64,000 nucleotides of DNA, taken from Edaphobacter sp. 12200R-103. GTDB lineage: Bacteria > Acidobacteriota > Terriglobia > Terriglobales > Acidobacteriaceae. The notes beneath the pieces were generated by a model that ran no database searches, was not told the DNA's origin, and worked only from the letters and a program-made list of their open reading frames with translations. Numbering within the stretch: position 1 is the first letter of the stretch; each line of letters starts with the position of its first letter. This document shows positions 25,241 through 34,144 of the stretch, piece by piece. The position numbers were made by a program, and so were the translations under genes. The DNA lies in NCBI RefSeq assembly GCF_010093025.1, contig NZ_CP048114.1, positions 3,162,001 through 3,226,000 on the forward strand, read 5' to 3'.

Positions 25241-26299
25241 CTACTTCTTCCCCGCAACTCCCGGCCGCAGGTCCTGCGAGTTCTGCTTCAGATACTTCGC
25301 CAGATCTTCATACTGATTGGTCGCGATAAAGTTCACTCCCGCAGCAATCGCCGCCTTCCATCGCTTCTCCACGGCCTCATGTGAGCCGAAGTTATAGCTC
25401 ATCCCCCAGCCCTGATCTTCTGAAGGCGCAAAGCCGTCCAGCGCATAGAACCGCACCCAGAAACCCCTCTGATGCGCATAGTCCACCAGCGCATGCAACC
25501 TCTGGTTATCAGCCGCGGTCCATTCCCCTGCCTTCGGCTCGCCGCCTTCCTCCACCTGGTACCACGTGCCGTTCCACCACCGTCGGTAGTTGGTAGGCTT
25601 CTCATTCACCAGCTCCTGCGGACTTACCGTCACGAGCCAGTGATTCGCCTGCTCCTTCGTCATCCCCTTCGGGACCGGATGCGTATGGGCCGACCCGAAC
25701 AGCCGCAGCTTCCCGCCTACCGGCACATCGTCGTAAAACACCTTCTGTTGCTCGTCCGCCTCTTCCGTCACCACCAGGATCGGCTTGCGCTCCATCGGCG
25801 AAAGCTTCGCCGGATCGCTCGTCTTTACCGCCGTCGAAAGCCACTCCTCATGCTGCCCCAGCACCTTCCATACTGCCTCCAGCAAGGGCTTCTGGTTGTC
25901 CTTGAAGTCGAAGTGCAGCACCACCAGCGGCCAGCGGTCGCGATGGTTCTCGGCAATCGCCTTCTCGATCACCGGGCTTACCTGCTTGAAGAAGTAGTCC
26001 TCGAGCGTCGGCTCCTCGCCCGTCGGATGCGGCGTATGCGAGACGACAACTCTCCCTTTGCCCGTGGCCGGATCCACATACCAAGCCAGATCCTGCTCAA
26101 TCGACACCGGGAACCCCGAGTTCAGCGCCCGCTCCACCCGGTCGTTCCACTTCCCCTGGTACGGATAGCAGTTGTGCGCATCCAGAATCGGCTCATTGTG
26201 ATTCAGAAAGTTGAGATCCGGCCCCTGCGCCATCGCCAACGACGAAACCAGAATCACTGCCGCAACCTGCGCAATCCGCCCAACCGCCCTCAGCCTCAT
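25241..26299 (-). CDS. Secreted PLC-like phosphodiesterase
   Basis: A 352-residue protein with a signal peptide (MRLRAVGRIAQVAAVILVSSLAMAQ) and a PLC-like TIM-barrel phosphodiesterase domain. Visible active-site-like elements are EPILDAHNCYPYQGKW, SIEQDLAWY and VVSHTPHPTGEEPTLEDYF near the N-terminus, and the barrel ends WKAAIAAGVNFIATNQYEDLAKYL. The substrate is likely a phospholipid head group or glycerophosphodiester outside the cytoplasm, but this cannot be decided from sequence. The ATG at 26299 has GGGAAGG upstream; a frame extension of 18 codons lacks features. Confidence 0.78.
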   Translation of the reverse strand: MRLRAVGRIAQVAAVILVSSLAMAQGPDLNFLNHNEPILDAHNCYPYQGKWNDRVERALNSGFPVSIEQDLAWYVDPATGKGRVVVSHTPHPTGEEPTLEDYFFKQVSPVIEKAIAENHRDRWPLVVLHFDFKDNQKPLLEAVWKVLGQHEEWLSTAVKTSDPAKLSPMERKPILVVTEEADEQQKVFYDDVPVGGKLRLFGSAHTHPVPKGMTKEQANHWLVTVSPQELVNEKPTNYRRWWNGTWYQVEEGGEPKAGEWTAADNQRLHALVDYAHQRGFWVRFYALDGFAPSEDQGWGMSYNFGSHEAVEKRWKAAIAAGVNFIATNQYEDLAKYLKQNSQDLRPGVAGKK

Positions 26300-26411
26300 A
26301 ACAAAACCTTCCCGCCACTCAAAAATGGACACATGACCGACCTGAACATTCAATCACGCCGCCGTCACAAATTTGCAAAATCGCCGCACGCCCTCGAAAC
26401 CCTTTTTTGAG

Positions 26412-26554
26412 GTGTCATTCCGACCGGAGCGCTTGAGCGCGGAGTGGAGGAATCTGCTGTGTTCCCGTACTGCCACAAATTCGGTAGACATAGCAGACCT
26501 CTCCACTGCGTCTCTCACCGGTAAAGCAGCGAAAGGACTTTGGCCGAATGACAC
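26412..26554. repeat. Dispersed intergenic element
   Basis: Begins GTGTCATTCCGACCGGAGC and ends TTTGGCCGAATGACAC. The inside contains GAGTGGAGGAATCTGC and a complementary GCAGACCTCTCCACTGCG. This is the CCGACCGG variant of the family, like the pair near 12000. Confidence 0.75.
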
Positions 26555-26630
26555 TTCTAGAGATATTCCTCATACCAGAGACAAGACGGTCTGATGACAC
26601 CGCCCTGGGCGCGCCGCAATGAACAACAAG

Positions 26631-27215
26631 TCAACGCGCGACCAGCCCGCCTCCCTGGGCTGTAGTGATATGCGAAAGCCTTCGGCTAAGCAGAATCCCT
26701 CCAATCAGGAAGTAAATCGCGCCGAAGATGGCATACCCTCCCATATCTTTCGCATGCAGCTTCCCGCTAAGCCCGCCAAACACAAACGCGATGCCGGCTG
26801 CAGTAGATTGGGCCCCGCTCAGGATCATCGCCCATTGTCCGCCAAGCTGCTTGCGCCGGATGAGTCCCGCAACCAGCTGCAACAGGCCAGCGCCGAGAGC
26901 CCATGCACCGAAGACTGCGATCGAGTATGCAGGCTGGTGAAAGACCGTGAGCGCTATTCCCAATGCTGTCGCGATCCCCAGGACTGCATTGATGACCTGC
27001 GAAGTCCGTGCGCTCGCAGTGGGGTTCGAAGTCCTGAGATCGTAAACCGTGCAGGCAACGTCCCATAGCGGGTACAGAATCAGCAGGACAGCCGCTACCC
27101 GTGGCTGCGTTAGCGCGGTCGAAAGTACTCCAGCAGCCCAGATCACCTGGAAGACCGTTCGAACGAGATACAGATTCCGCAGGGAGCGGGCCGAATCAAA
27201 GAAATTGGTTTTCAT
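26631..27215 (-). CDS. DUF308-like integral membrane protein
   Basis: A 194-residue membrane protein with about six helices (for example YLVRTVFQVIWAAGVLSTAL, AVLGIATALGIALTVF, YAIFGAIYFLIGGILLS), similar in layout to DUF308/HdeD-type proteins. Function unknown. AGGTGAAG precedes the ATG. The gene lies directly downstream of a tetR gene on the same strand, and both have the same 11-base sequence upstream (CTACCAACTAG or its complement), so it is the probable target of that regulator. Confidence 0.75.
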   Translation of the reverse strand: MKTNFFDSARSLRNLYLVRTVFQVIWAAGVLSTALTQPRVAAVLLILYPLWDVACTVYDLRTSNPTASARTSQVINAVLGIATALGIALTVFHQPAYSIAVFGAWALGAGLLQLVAGLIRRKQLGGQWAMILSGAQSTAAGIAFVFGGLSGKLHAKDMGGYAIFGAIYFLIGGILLSRRLSHITTAQGGGLVAR

Positions 27216-27236
27216 AAGACTTCACCTATCTATCTT

Positions 27237-27247
27237 CTAGTTGGTAG
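27237..27247. promoter_or_regulatory. Candidate TetR site before membrane-protein gene
   Basis: CTAGTTGGTAG is the exact reverse complement of the 11-base core found before tetR (27885-27895). It lies about 20 bases upstream of the membrane-protein start, where a bound repressor would block transcription. Confidence 0.55.
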
Positions 27248-27292
27248 TTTATTTCGACAAGAAAAGGAGACCAGACATCAGCCTCCACGGTT

Positions 27293-27874
27293 TTAGAAGT
27301 TTGCTGCAGCGATACGCTTGAGTGCTGCCGCCGTCACCGTCTGGAAGACCTCACAGTTGCCAGTCGCTCGCGCAGAAAGCATCGCACCATGCACCACCGC
27401 CATCAGCGTCTGAGCTTCCGCTGCGGCTGAATCTTCCAGGACAATGACACCCGCCCCCACACCCGCTCTCAGGGTGCGCTCCAGCCATTCACTCAATGCG
27501 CTGAAATACAGACGTACCTCGACCTGCACCTCCTCCGGCAAGGAGGGAAGCTCCGCTCCCATCAGCGCAGCAACGCAGAACGGAACCGTTCGTCCCCGGA
27601 TACACCCCTCCCAGTACTGGACGTAGGCCCGAAGGCGTTTCCAGGGATCTCTGATCTGCAGGTCCAGTTGTCCGGTGCCTTCAACCAGCTTTTCGCGATG
27701 CGCCTTCAGAACGGCCGCAGCCAGTCCGGCCTTCGTCGGGAAGTGATGATGAATGCTCGGCTTCCTGATCGCGACCGCTTCGGCAATGTCGGCATAGCTG
27801 AAGGCCGAATAACCTCGTTCGATCATCAGAGCTTCTGCTGTCTTCAGAATCCGTTCTGCTGTATCTACCTGCAT
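27293..27874 (-). CDS. TetR/AcrR family repressor
   Basis: A 193-residue TetR-family repressor. The N-terminal helix-turn-helix reads FSYADIAEAVAIRKPSIHHHF, followed by an all-helical ligand-binding domain of the TetR_C type (WKRLRAYVQYWEGCIRGRTVPFCVAALMGAELPSLPEEV). The ATG at 27874 starts the usual MQVDTAERILKTAEALMIERGYSAFS sequence; the frame opens 12 codons earlier inside the presumed operator. It sits 78 bases upstream of the DUF308-like gene and should repress both itself and that gene. The inducing ligand is not known. Confidence 0.88.
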   Translation of the reverse strand: MQVDTAERILKTAEALMIERGYSAFSYADIAEAVAIRKPSIHHHFPTKAGLAAAVLKAHREKLVEGTGQLDLQIRDPWKRLRAYVQYWEGCIRGRTVPFCVAALMGAELPSLPEEVQVEVRLYFSALSEWLERTLRAGVGAGVIVLEDSAAAEAQTLMAVVHGAMLSARATGNCEVFQTVTAAALKRIAAANF

Positions 27875-27884
27875 GCAAAGTAGA

Positions 27885-27900
27885 CTACCAACTAGTCGGT
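27885..27900. promoter_or_regulatory. Candidate TetR autoregulatory operator
   Basis: ACCAACTAGTCGGT (27887-27900) is a 14-base palindrome with one mismatched pair, centred on ACTAGT, 13 bases upstream of the tetR start. The overlapping 11-mer CTACCAACTAG recurs inverted at 27237-27247. Confidence 0.6.
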
Positions 27901-28040
27901 TCGGTTGCAAAATTTAGTTCATTTTTCGTAATTCTGCAAAGAACACATGGAGAGGACGATAGTACTCATCCGAAATGCACACTGGTGATTTTGCCTGAAT
28001 CGAGACCGAGAAGAGGGCTGGGAACAGGTTACTGATTTAT

Positions 28041-29096
28041 CTAGCTCTCTAGCGGCTTACTCATAACAGTCAGCTCAGTGAACCAGTAGACACCCCCTGC
28101 CGCTGTTACTGCTTTTTGGGCTTCGAGGAGACCAATTGGCGGAACCTCTGGCGGGGTTGGCGCTTGCCTCTGCAGTTGTTCAAACACATGTGCGGCGTAG
28201 CTTGTACCATCCTGACGCGTTCCATAACGTCGGACCATTTCCGGACTGTATGCGGGAACCGGCACTCCTGGGTCGAAGCCGAGTTCACGGAAAAACTCGG
28301 AGCCATTTGCCCCCGGCACTCCAAAGATCCACGGCTCCGCCCACGATGTGGGAATTCCGCCCGCACTATTCGGCGTGAACTTTCCCAGTTCGATTCCCAC
28401 ACTATTCGCGTAATCCAATACAAGCGTGCTGCCGGAAGTGGAATGCAATGCGATTGTCTGGAGCATCTTCCGGACACTGCTCTCGGGCAGATACATGCAA
28501 ACACCCTCCCAGATGTACAACGTCTTCTCGTCCCGCTTAAAGCCAACCCGGTGCAAACCATGCATCAAATCGTCTTTGGCGAAGTCGATCGCGCAATAAG
28601 TCAAATTCTTCGGAAGATCCTGCAAGACCTCCCGTACACGGCGCTTCTTATAGGTCTGTGTCGGCATAGCATCGACTTCAATGACCCTGCAGTGTTTCAA
28701 GAGTTCGCCAAAACGATAAGCACGAGTATCGAAGCCGGCGCCGAGAATGACCACTTGCGTCGCACCCTTCTTGACTGCCCGCTCTAACGACTCATCGATA
28801 AAGCGGGTTCGACAAAGCATCAGTCCCGCAAATAGCACAATCGCAGGGTTCTGGCTGGCTTCTCTGTAGTCCTGCGTCAGAGCTGTGCTGACCGCATGGT
28901 CGCTGATAAGGGCTAATTCAGACGGTCCAATGAGGAGATCGGCCATCGAATCCGGATTGCGGACATTCTCGTCGGGTTCGCGAGAACCAAAGGCTCGCAC
29001 CGCCGCGACAAGAATGGAAGTACGGGATGGCAACTCCTCTTCAATGTTGCTTTGGGTGCCCGCAGCGATCATGAGAAAAAGTATAGCCAGATGCAA
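28041..29096 (-). CDS. SAM-dependent methyltransferase, LCMT-like (TIGR00027 type)
   Basis: A 351-residue class I methyltransferase of the leucine-carboxyl-methyltransferase-like group common in mycobacteria and soil bacteria. Typical elements are SRTSILVAAVRAFGSREPDE, the SAM loop VVILGAGFDTRAYRFG, the acidic partner VIEVDAMPTQTYKKRRV, and LYIWEGVCMYLPESSVRKML. The N-terminus is hydrophobic (MHLAILFLMIAAGTQS), possibly a signal peptide or an over-long start. The methyl acceptor is unknown. It follows the tetR gene's upstream region on the same strand with a gap of about 140 bases. Confidence 0.85.
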   Translation of the reverse strand: MHLAILFLMIAAGTQSNIEEELPSRTSILVAAVRAFGSREPDENVRNPDSMADLLIGPSELALISDHAVSTALTQDYREASQNPAIVLFAGLMLCRTRFIDESLERAVKKGATQVVILGAGFDTRAYRFGELLKHCRVIEVDAMPTQTYKKRRVREVLQDLPKNLTYCAIDFAKDDLMHGLHRVGFKRDEKTLYIWEGVCMYLPESSVRKMLQTIALHSTSGSTLVLDYANSVGIELGKFTPNSAGGIPTSWAEPWIFGVPGANGSEFFRELGFDPGVPVPAYSPEMVRRYGTRQDGTSYAAHVFEQLQRQAPTPPEVPPIGLLEAQKAVTAAGGVYWFTELTVMSKPLES

Positions 29097-29120
29097 CTAC
29101 GCGCCGCGATGCCGAAGTGT

Positions 29121-29939
29121 CTAAGCCGCTCCATCCACCCAGGCATCTACCCGGACAAACTTCATCTCCGCATATCGCTCCAGCAGGCGCTCGGTCACGC
29201 GCACCGTATCCATGCGGTCGGCGCCCAGCCCGGTGTGGCCGCCGTCGTGCAGGACGAGATTCGTCCCAAAGCCGCGAATGCGATTCTGCTCCACGCCCTG
29301 CGTCGCGCGCCTCATAATTCCGTCCACGCCGATCGGGCTCCAGTCGTTGCAGATCACGTTCCACTGCACGGGAATCATCCCCAGCTCATGCACAATGCGC
29401 AGCACCGCCGGTCGGCGTGCTCCATGAGGCGCACGAAAGAACTGCACTGGGGTTCCCAGCACATCCTCAATCGCCGCGCTGGCTCCGCTCAGCTCCTCGC
29501 GGATTCTGCTTTTGCTCTGCCACGCCAGCCACGGATGCGTCATCGTGTGATTCCCCACCAGGTGACCGGCCGCGGCGATCTCACGCACCAGCCCGGGACA
29601 CTGCTTCACAAATCCGCCGATCAAAAAGAAGGTCGCCTTCACATTTGCCCGTGACAGGACCTCCAGCAACTGAGGCGTCACCTTCGGATTCGGCCCATCG
29701 TCAAAAGTCAGGGCGATCTCTGTCGGATGACGAAGCGCGACCAGGGTCCTGCCAAATAACTGCGACTCCGGCGAGAGCGCAGCCCACACCACCCCCCCGG
29801 CTACTCCCGTAGCGATTCCCATCGCAGCGCCCATCCCCGCTGCCCCAAATGCGCTTCCTGTGACGACGTCCAGCAGCTTCGTATCTCCTTTGCGGGACCA
29901 ATCCTCCTCTGTCCAGCCACCAGGCCATGATCTCACCAA
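29121..29939 (-). CDS. Polysaccharide deacetylase (NodB domain) protein
   Basis: A protein of up to 272 residues with a NodB/CE4 domain: IALTFDDGPNPKVTPQLL (catalytic and metal Asp pair), GHLVGNHTMTHPWL (metal-binding His pair), QFFRAPHGARRP and NLVLHDGGHTGLG. It should remove N-acetyl groups from a cell-wall or surface polysaccharide. A hydrophobic, Gly/Ala-rich segment before the domain (GAAGMGAAMGIATGVAGGVVWAAL) anchors it in the membrane. The true start is unclear: TTG at 29939, GTG at 29936, or a later codon downstream of AAAGGAG. Confidence 0.85.
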   Translation of the reverse strand: MVRSWPGGWTEEDWSRKGDTKLLDVVTGSAFGAAGMGAAMGIATGVAGGVVWAALSPESQLFGRTLVALRHPTEIALTFDDGPNPKVTPQLLEVLSRANVKATFFLIGGFVKQCPGLVREIAAAGHLVGNHTMTHPWLAWQSKSRIREELSGASAAIEDVLGTPVQFFRAPHGARRPAVLRIVHELGMIPVQWNVICNDWSPIGVDGIMRRATQGVEQNRIRGFGTNLVLHDGGHTGLGADRMDTVRVTERLLERYAEMKFVRVDAWVDGAA

Positions 29940-29998
29940 TGGAGCGTCGCCCGCCTCGTTATGGTGTTCAGCTTCAACCGCAGAGAATTTTTAAAAGA

Positions 29999-30090
29999 GT
30001 GTCATCCTGAGCGAAGCTTCTCGCAGCTTCATCGCGAGAAGCGCAGTCGAAGGATCTGCTGTCTGTTCGCGATACTGAGAATCCCGAACG
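29999..30090. repeat. Dispersed intergenic element, left part
   Basis: GTGTCATCCTGAGCGAAGC followed by the inner hairpin TCTCGCAGCTTCATCGCGAGA and CGAAGGATCTGCTGTCTG. It matches the first half of the copies at 18745 and 37661; the right half is missing. Confidence 0.75.
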
Positions 30091-30143
30091 CACTCAGCCC
30101 TCTCGAATCCGATGTGCCTGACAAAACGGAGACTCGCCTTCCG

Positions 30144-31598
30144 TTATCGCCCCAGGTAAGCCCTGTACTGCGTCTCCACCACGCCTGTATTCCGCGCCAG
30201 CATCAGCTTGGCCTGGTTGTACTGGTAAAGCGTCTCCACCAGCCGTGACTGCGCTGCTGCCAGCGAAGCCTGCGCCTGCACCACCGGCAGATTGTCATCG
30301 ACTCCAGCGGTATAGCGATCCGTAGCGTCGTCGAGCGCCTGGGCGGCCAGCCCCACATTGCTGCGCGCCACCTTCACCTGTTCATCCGCCGCCTCGACGT
30401 CCAGCATCGCCGAGCGAATCTGCTGCTCGATCGTGACCCGCAGGCTCTGAACCTGCTGCCGCAGCCCGTTCATCTGCGCTGTGGCCACCTCGCGCTCGCC
30501 GCGAAGCTGGCCCTCCTGGAAGATCGGGAACGATAGTTTTCCCATCGCCGTAAAGACACCGTGGTAGAGCCCGTGCGTCTCGCCGATCACGCCGTAGTAT
30601 CCCCCAAACGACAGCGAAGGCAGCCGCTCATACTTCACCGCCTTCAGGGTGCGGTCGGCGACCTCCACCTGCGATTCCAGGCTGCGAAGGTCCTTGCGGC
30701 GCTCAAACGCCAGCGTCATCGCCTGGTCCAGCGGAAGCGCCGCAAACTCCGCATAGGGAGCCTTGTCGGTGAGCACCAGTTCCTGCTCCGCAGGCATCCC
30801 CATCAGCCGGTTCAGCGCAATCTTGTCCTTGGCGAACGTGTTCTCGTCGTTGATCAGCGCCTGCTGCTGGGTCTGCAGCTGGACCTGCGCCCGCAGCACG
30901 TCGAGATGTGTTCCCACCCCGGCATCGTGCGAGGCCTTCGCCTGGTCGAATGCCACCTGGTCTGCCTTCAGCAGCGCGCGTGCATTGTCGATCTCCGCTG
31001 AATCGGCCAGCGCGCGCAGATATCGGGTCGCCACGTCCAGCGCCACCGTCCCGCGCTCATTCAGCATCGTCCACGAGGCCACATCGTCGGCCCGCTGCGC
31101 CGCCCGGTACAGAAAGTAGGCCGGAACGTTGAAAAGCTGCTGATTCACATTCAACTGGGCCGAGGTCACATCGACCTTAACGATTTCCGGGAACGTTCCC
31201 GTAAACCCGGGGATATGGATGGACGAAGGATTGAATCCCATCGCCGCCAGGTTGATCTCCTGGGTCGACGTGCTGGCCTGCGCGGACATGCTGGGCAGCA
31301 GGTTATTTTTGACCTGAAGGACCTGGCCGTGCACGGAGCGCTGGTTCTGAAGCTGCAGAAGAATGCGGACGTTATGCTGGAGCCCGTGCGCAATGGCGTC
31401 GTCGATGCTTAGTTCCAGCGGCTGCGAACCCGCGCGCTCCACCACCACGCCGCCCGCCAGCGTCGTTACGGGAGCTGCTTTCGCCGTAAGCTGCGGTTCA
31501 GGTGCTGTGGGAAGCTCTTCCGGCTTCGACTGCTGGGCCAGGGCAGCCGCCGCAAACCCCAGGCATGCGGCCGCAACCGGCAGAAACTTCCTTATCAT
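30144..31598 (-). CDS. TolC-family outer-membrane efflux protein
   Basis: A 484-residue TolC/OEP family channel. After a signal peptide (MIRKFLPVAAACLGFAAAALAQQ) come two repeats of long helical segments with the usual Ala/Gln-rich coiled-coil pattern (LSIDDAIAHGLQHNVRILLQLQNQRSVHG, SLESQVEVADRTLKAVKYERLPSLSFGGYYG, VARSNVGLAAQALDDATDRYTAGVDDNLPVVQAQASLAAAQSRLVETLYQYNQAKL). It would form an outer-membrane duct for an RND or ABC exporter, but no membrane-fusion or pump gene is adjacent. GTG at 31616 is a possible earlier start. Confidence 0.9.
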   Translation of the reverse strand: MIRKFLPVAAACLGFAAAALAQQSKPEELPTAPEPQLTAKAAPVTTLAGGVVVERAGSQPLELSIDDAIAHGLQHNVRILLQLQNQRSVHGQVLQVKNNLLPSMSAQASTSTQEINLAAMGFNPSSIHIPGFTGTFPEIVKVDVTSAQLNVNQQLFNVPAYFLYRAAQRADDVASWTMLNERGTVALDVATRYLRALADSAEIDNARALLKADQVAFDQAKASHDAGVGTHLDVLRAQVQLQTQQQALINDENTFAKDKIALNRLMGMPAEQELVLTDKAPYAEFAALPLDQAMTLAFERRKDLRSLESQVEVADRTLKAVKYERLPSLSFGGYYGVIGETHGLYHGVFTAMGKLSFPIFQEGQLRGEREVATAQMNGLRQQVQSLRVTIEQQIRSAMLDVEAADEQVKVARSNVGLAAQALDDATDRYTAGVDDNLPVVQAQASLAAAQSRLVETLYQYNQAKLMLARNTGVVETQYRAYLGR

Positions 31599-31758
31599 CG
31601 AGAGACGCAGCTCCACTTTCTTTCAGAGATCGACCGTCAAACGTCTGTATTTCATCTGGGTTAGATTACCCCGCAGGGGGCGGGGTTGCGAAAATCGAAG
31701 GCAAAATCCGGAGCACCGTCCCGCCGTCGTCTAAAATACAAGTACAAACAAAGGCCTT

Positions 31759-32454
31759 ATGCGTCCAAACGTCATGAACCGCATCCTTGTCGCCGCCACC
31801 CTGCTCGCTGGCCTGTGCCTTCCCGCAGCGGCCCAGTACTCCGCCCCTCCGAATACGGGCAACTCCTTTAAAGACACCTCCATGCTCAAGCCGCCAGCCG
31901 GAGCCAAGGTGGCCATCATCAAGTTTGAGGATCTCGAGTGCCCGGCCTGTGCCCACGCCTACCCCATCGTGCACGCCGCGGCCGAACGCTACCACATTCC
32001 CATCGTCCGCTACGACTTCCCTCTGCGGATGCACATCTGGAGCCGCGACGCCGCCATCACCGCCCGCTACCTCCAGGACAAAGTTTCGCCACAAGTGGCC
32101 GATGAGTTCCGTGGCGCGACGTTTGCCGCCCAGACCTCCATCGCCTCCAAGGACGATCTCGCAGCCTTCACCCGCCGGTTCTTTCAGCAACACAAGCTCA
32201 ACGAGCCCTTCGTGATCGATCCCTCCGGGCGTTTCGCCGCCGAGGTTCAGGCTGACTACACGCTCGGTGAGCGCGTCGGAATCTCGCAGACCCCGACCAT
32301 CTGGGTCGTGAGCCAGAAGAACTGGGTCCAGGTCACCGATGTGAATCAGCTCTATGCCACCATCGACAACATGCAGTCGCAGGTCGCCCAGAGCACTCCC
32401 GGCAAGACCGCCGCAAACTCCAAGCTGCGGCACGCCTCGACCCCGCAGCGCTAA
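31759..32454 (+). CDS. Secreted DsbA-like thioredoxin-fold protein
   Basis: A 231-residue protein with a signal peptide (residues 1-25, LLAGLCLPAAAQ) and a DsbA/thioredoxin_4-type domain carrying the redox motif CPAC (FEDLECPACAHAYPIVH). A helical insert (DAAITARYLQDKVSPQVADEF) and cis-Pro loop (VGISQTPTIWVV) complete the fold. It probably oxidises or isomerises disulfides in the periplasm. An ATG five codons on (MNRILV) is an alternative start. A strong terminator follows the gene. Confidence 0.87.
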   Translation: MRPNVMNRILVAATLLAGLCLPAAAQYSAPPNTGNSFKDTSMLKPPAGAKVAIIKFEDLECPACAHAYPIVHAAAERYHIPIVRYDFPLRMHIWSRDAAITARYLQDKVSPQVADEFRGATFAAQTSIASKDDLAAFTRRFFQQHKLNEPFVIDPSGRFAAEVQADYTLGERVGISQTPTIWVVSQKNWVQVTDVNQLYATIDNMQSQVAQSTPGKTAANSKLRHASTPQR

Positions 32455-32471
32455 ATTCCTTCAACAGATAG

Positions 32472-32504
32472 AAAGCCGGAACGCCCTCGCGTTCCGGCTT
32501 TTGC
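32472..32504. terminator. Bidirectional Rho-independent terminator
   Basis: AAAGCCGGAACGC, loop CCTC, GCGTTCCGGCTTT followed by T: a perfect 13-pair stem flanked by A and T runs, so it can work on both strands. It separates the convergent dsbA-like gene and the epimerase gene. Confidence 0.9.
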
Positions 32505-32567
32505 AGGATGAGCACTTCGCTTCCCCAAAGAGCGTCCTCTCGACCGTAGTCCTAAGGACCTTCGCGA

Positions 32568-33506
32568 TCAAAGTCCGTCGCGGAAGCCTTGCCTCCAGCT
32601 CGTCCATTTAGGGCTCCAGTTCAGCTCCCCTTTTGCCTTTGCGTTCGAGACTCCGCGAATGTCGTTCATCATGGCGACGGCGTGCTCCCCGATGAGCAGT
32701 TTTGCGAGCCAGTTGGGGACGTGTCTCGGCGGCGGTGCTCCCACGCACTGGGCGAGCCAGGGAATCCACTCCATGACGGGCGCGGGATCGTCATCGACGA
32801 TGTTGTAGATGCCGTGCTGCGCCTGCGTGAGCGCCGCGACCGTCGCAGTGGCGGCATCGTACAGATGGATGAACGAGAAGACACCCGTACCCTGGCCGAC
32901 GATGGGGATCTTGCGGTGGCGAACGTCCTCGGTCGTGGTTCCGTCTTTGGCGATGGAGCTATGCGGACCGTAAAACGGGCCGTAGCGCAGCACGACTCCG
33001 GTGAATCCTTTCTCCCGCAGCACGGTGTGTTCCAGCATCTCGATGGCATCGAGCATGGCCTTCATCTGCGGCGGCGGGGTTGGGTCCAGGTCATCTTCTT
33101 CGGTCTTGAGGGTGATTCCGCGGCGGGCGTAGGGCCATCCGGCAAAGCTCTGCGCGAGGAACCGCTCGACCCCCACGCGGACGGCCGCGCTGGCGAGGTT
33201 GCGAGTGCCTTCCGTCCGCAGGCGATTGGTCAGCTCGAAGTCGCGCTGCATGTGGCGAAGGTCGATTCGCTGCGGAATGGCGGTGAGCTGGTGAATCACC
33301 GCCTGCGGCCGGATCTCGTCGAAGCGGGCGTGGATCGCCTGTCCGTCGAAGACATCGGCGATGACGGGGGTGGCCCCAAGAGACCTCACCAGATCGCTGT
33401 GAGCAGGATTGCGGAAGAGGCCGAAGACCTCGTGCTGCTGCTCGACGAGCAGAGGAATGAGGGTTCGACCGATGGCTCCCGACGCGCCTGCCAGAAGAAT
33501 TCTCAT
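32568..33506 (-). CDS. NAD-dependent epimerase/dehydratase family protein
   Basis: A 312-residue short-chain extended-type reductase. The dinucleotide-binding motif GASGAIG (MRILLAGASGAIGRTLIPLL) and the GTRNLASAAVRVGVERFLAQS region are characteristic; the active-site Tyr would be in WPYARRG, though the exact Y-x3-K is not obvious (YARRG), making it atypical. ATG at 33506 begins the conserved strand. The substrate is unknown. An upstream open frame of 42 codons shows no family similarity and is ignored. Confidence 0.85.
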   Translation of the reverse strand: MRILLAGASGAIGRTLIPLLVEQQHEVFGLFRNPAHSDLVRSLGATPVIADVFDGQAIHARFDEIRPQAVIHQLTAIPQRIDLRHMQRDFELTNRLRTEGTRNLASAAVRVGVERFLAQSFAGWPYARRGITLKTEEDDLDPTPPPQMKAMLDAIEMLEHTVLREKGFTGVVLRYGPFYGPHSSIAKDGTTTEDVRHRKIPIVGQGTGVFSFIHLYDAATATVAALTQAQHGIYNIVDDDPAPVMEWIPWLAQCVGAPPPRHVPNWLAKLLIGEHAVAMMNDIRGVSNAKAKGELNWSPKWTSWRQGFRDGL

Positions 33507-33672
33507 GCGCGTTATTTTTGCATGGACGGCGCCTGCGATCCATCGCGGTCGGCGCGGTGGTCGATCGAATGGCAGAAGGCATCCGGGCCGGGCCGCATGC
33601 CGGCAGCGACTTCTACAGTATTGAAACAACACACGATGGAGAGAATCGCTCTAACTGAGGAAGAGGAATCGC

Positions 33673-34110
33673 ATGACGACAGCAGGAGATTCGTACGATC
33701 TGGAACGTTTTTTGTCCGCGCAGCAGGGAGTCTACGAGACGGCCTGCGCCGAACTCCGCGCCGGAGAGAAGCAGAGCCACTGGATGTGGTTCATCTTTCC
33801 GCAGATCCAGGGGCTGGGATCGAGCGAGATGGCGCGCCGCTACGCCATCTCCTCACTCGAGGAGGCGCACGCCTACCTGGAGCATCCCGTGCTGGGCCAG
33901 CGTTTACGCGACTGCACCAACATCCTGATGGGCCTGGAAGGACGCACTGCGGAGAAGATCTTCGGCTATCCGGACTACCTGAAATTCCACTCCAGCATGA
34001 CGCTGTTTGCGCATGCGGCCACGATCTCCGAAGAAGACCTGATCTTCAGCCAGGCGCTGGACAAATATTTTGCCGGGCGGGAAGACGCGGCGACGATCCA
34101 GAGGCTCTAA
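33673..34110 (+). CDS. DUF1810 family protein
   Basis: A 145-residue DUF1810 protein with YDLERFLSAQQGVYETACAELRAGEKQSHWMWFIFPQIQGLG and KFHSSMTLFAHA, family-defining blocks. Homologous proteins include a protein fused to or next to ADP-ribose-processing enzymes in other bacteria, but the biochemical role is unclear. The ATG follows GAGGAA. Just 34 bases downstream begins a lipoprotein gene on the same strand. Confidence 0.9.
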   Translation: MTTAGDSYDLERFLSAQQGVYETACAELRAGEKQSHWMWFIFPQIQGLGSSEMARRYAISSLEEAHAYLEHPVLGQRLRDCTNILMGLEGRTAEKIFGYPDYLKFHSSMTLFAHAATISEEDLIFSQALDKYFAGREDAATIQRL

Positions 34111-34144
34111 GCGAGCATGGGCCCTTGTAAGAAAACGGACGCCA

